Made by a program: the position numbers and the translations under genes. 6,912 nt of DNA from Angelakisella sp. (lineage in GTDB: Bacteria > Bacillota > Clostridia > Oscillospirales > Ruminococcaceae). Where the stretch lies: the NCBI GenBank assembly GCA_022795575.1, contig JAAWGY010000120.1, positions 1-6,912 of the forward strand, written 5' to 3'. The notes below the pieces were generated by a model. The model had not been told where the DNA came from. It ran no database searches and worked only from the letters and a program-made list of their open reading frames with translations. Shown here in pieces: positions 6,391 to 6,912 of the stretch. Every line of letters starts with the position of its first letter. Positions within the stretch are counted from its first letter, which is position 1.

Positions 6391-6722
6391 CGCCCTGGTT
6401 GTGCCCGCCCGGGCTACCGGGCCGCAGGTCCAGGGCCGCGGAGGCCCTGGTCGCTCCCGCAGGAGCGAAACTCCCCAGGATGTTATCGGCTGGCAAAGAC
6501 CCTGGTACAGGTGACAAGGTTATCGCCTTGTCAAAGGCCGTCAGGCCGCATCATAGGCCAACCGGCTGGCTTGCCGGGGCAGGAAAGGTTTTAACCTTTA
6601 CAGTCGTTTTGTGGGAGCACCAAAAGCGGCCGGGGTTAGGAGTAGCCGCTTTCTCCCCAAAACAGCCCAGCCGCGCGCCGCAGGCGCAGGAGGCGGGGCG
6701 CATTTTGGGCCCACCGGCCTAA
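6387..6722 (+). CDS. hypothetical 111-residue open frame after gyrA
   Basis: An open frame of 111 codons begins with TTG at 6387. AAGGAG at 6373-6378, overlapping the gyrA stop codon, sits 8 bases before it, the same geometry as the gyrA start. The predicted product is basic and rich in Pro, Ala, Gly and Arg, with a short hydrophobic patch LTFTVVLW near residues 69-76. I recognise no domain or family. Against it being a gene: it runs through five or more perfect stem-loops whose pairing, not codon pattern, seems to shape the sequence; AGG arginine codons are frequent although rare in gyrA and gyrB; third positions are less G/C-biased than in gyrA; and long frames arise easily in GC-rich DNA. 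It could equally be noncoding repeat sequence that happens to be open. Treat as unproven. Confidence 0.25.
   Translation: MPPWLCPPGLPGRRSRAAEALVAPAGAKLPRMLSAGKDPGTGDKVIALSKAVRPHHRPTGWLAGAGKVLTFTVVLWEHQKRPGLGVAAFSPKQPSRAPQAQEAGRILGPPA
6407..6422 (+). other. stem-loop
   Basis: GCCCGG-GCTA-CCGGGC forms a perfect 6-base-pair stem with a 4-base loop. No T-run follows, so it is not a classic terminator. Confidence 0.5.
6430..6468 (+). other. two back-to-back perfect stem-loops after gyrA
   Basis: CCAGGGCC-GCGGA-GGCCCTGG (6430-6450) is followed with no gap by TCGCTCC-CGCA-GGAGCGA (6451-6468), stems of 8 and 7 pairs with no mismatches. They lie 56 to 94 bases after the gyrA stop and could protect the 3' end of the mRNA or slow polymerase. 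There is no T-run, so intrinsic termination is not indicated. They lie inside the uncertain open frame 6387-6722. Confidence 0.6.
6512..6533 (+). other. stem-loop
   Basis: TGACAAGG-TTATCG-CCTTGTCA is a perfect 8-pair stem with a 6-base loop. No T-run follows. Confidence 0.55.
6584..6599 (+). other. short AT-containing palindrome
   Basis: AAAGGTT-TT-AACCTTT can pair over 6 to 7 bases. The tiny loop means the last pair probably opens. It precedes the long hairpin at 6606 by 6 bases. Confidence 0.4.
6606..6663 (+). repeat. long 58-base hairpin (small inverted-repeat element)
   Basis: The outer arms GTTTTGTGGGAG (6606-6617) and CTCCCCAAAAC (6653-6663) pair over 11 bases with a single bulged T. 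After a 5-base bulge on the left side only, the inner arms AAAGCGGC (6623-6630) and GCCGCTTT (6645-6652) pair over 8 bases around a 14-base loop. The right arms are contiguous. About 19 pairs in 58 bases is far more than neighbouring coding sequence shows. It could be a structured RNA, a small inverted-repeat element, or part of the 3' end of the gyrA transcript. It lacks the trailing T-run of an intrinsic terminator. Confidence 0.6.
6675..6687 (+). other. short GC hairpin
   Basis: GCGCC-GCA-GGCGC forms a 5-pair stem with a 3-base loop, 12 bases after the long hairpin. It is short enough to occur by chance in DNA this rich in G and C. Confidence 0.35.
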
Positions 6723-6735
6723 AAGCCTGTTCCTT

Positions 6736-6767
6736 AGCACCTTGCCTGTCCTTTTGCGAAAGGTGCT
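6736..6767 (+). terminator. weak candidate terminator
   Basis: AGCACCTT (6736-6743) and AAGGTGCT (6760-6767) form an 8-pair stem around a 16-base loop, followed after six bases by five T's (6774-6778). The large loop and the distance to the T-run make this a poor intrinsic terminator. It is still the only stem-plus-T-run arrangement I find after gyrA. Confidence 0.2.
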
Positions 6768-6780
6768 TGCTGGTTTTTGC

Positions 6781-6817
6781 GGTTGGGTGGGGGTGGCTGG
6801 GCAGGTGGTTTGGGTGG
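6781..6817 (+). other. G-rich segment, possible G-quadruplex
   Basis: The plus strand has almost no A or C over 37 bases. It contains GGG tracts at 6785-6787, 6789-6793, 6799-6801 and 6812-6814, with GG tracts between them. The loops (1, up to 7 and 10 bases) allow a weak three-tier or a better two-tier quadruplex in DNA or RNA. This is a sequence-pattern observation only. Confidence 0.35.
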
Positions 6818-6860
6818 CCTTTCTTAGGCTGGTGGGTAACTGAAGAAGTATATTCCTTGA

Positions 6861-6912
6861 CCGCCTACCCGGCGGGGGGTCACTTTCTGGTTCGCCAGAA
6901 AGTAACCAAAGA
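6861..6912. repeat. edge palindrome with TTCG loop, probable interspersed repeat
   Basis: GGT-c-ACTTTCTGG (6878-6890), TTCG (6891-6894) and CCAGAAAGT-a-ACC (6895-6907) form a 12-pair stem with one c/a mismatch and a stable TTCG tetraloop. CCGCC-TACCC-GGCGG (6861-6875) is a smaller hairpin just before it. From memory, palindromes with GGTTACTTTC arms recur between genes in many Oscillospiraceae and other genomes, so I read this as part of a repeat family that continues past the window. No gene is seen here on either strand. Confidence 0.5.

Noticed and set aside
6430..6468. Intrinsic terminator for gyrA
   Set aside because: The stems are excellent but no T-run follows either of them, so they are listed as stem-loops rather than a terminator.
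6481..6530. TTATC words that might be DnaA boxes
   Set aside because: Neither TTATCGGC nor TTATCGCC continues to the TTATCCACA-type consensus, and no cluster or AT-rich unwinding region is present, so an origin is not supported in this window.
6719..6731. AGCCTGTTC, shared with the end of the MITE-like repeat
   Set aside because: Only nine bases match the terminal inverted repeat and the neighbouring bases diverge, so a third copy is not supported.
6381..6912. CRISPR array or integron attC array in the palindrome-rich tail
   Set aside because: The stems differ from one another in sequence and spacing. There is no repeated unit with regular spacers and no cas or integrase gene.

Overview
The window carries a conserved stretch of a bacterial replication-origin-proximal cluster in the order recF, remB (DUF370), gyrB, gyrA, all on the plus strand. 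This matches the second half of the dnaA-dnaN-yaaA-recF-remB-gyrB-gyrA block of Firmicutes such as Bacillus subtilis. GyrB lacks the large TOPRIM insertion of Gram-negative enzymes. The DNA is GC-rich, with strongly G/C-ending codons. GC-rich DNA combined with a remB-type gene points to a high-GC member of class Clostridia, most likely Oscillospiraceae/Ruminococcaceae-like. That placement is an inference; no 16S or other marker is present.

Layout. Positions 1-115 are the end of an interspersed repeat on the minus strand, cut by the window edge. recF follows only 12 bases later (128-1288, or possibly from a CTG at 155), and remB starts 4 bases after recF (1293-1568). A second, apparently complete copy of the same repeat lies in the opposite orientation at about 1581-1752, between remB and gyrB. 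The recF-remB pair is therefore bracketed by inverted copies. gyrB (1789-3717) starts with TTG behind a perfect AGGAGG. A 128-base gap holding a possible promoter precedes gyrA (3846-6374). The last 538 bases hold no gene I recognise. They are dense in perfect stem-loops, contain one open frame with a good ribosome binding site (6387-6722), a G-rich strand segment, and at the right edge a palindrome with a TTCG loop.

How the genes work together. GyrB and GyrA form the A2B2 DNA gyrase that introduces negative supercoils. RecF is the SMC-like ATPase that helps load RecA at single-strand gaps. RemB belongs to the RemA/RemB regulator family. The gene content is ordinary housekeeping. The unusual parts are the MITE-like inverted repeats inserted into an otherwise conserved operon, the stem-loop-rich tail after gyrA, and an Ala rather than Ser at the main quinolone-contact position of GyrA. 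I found no convincing new defence or metabolic system here.
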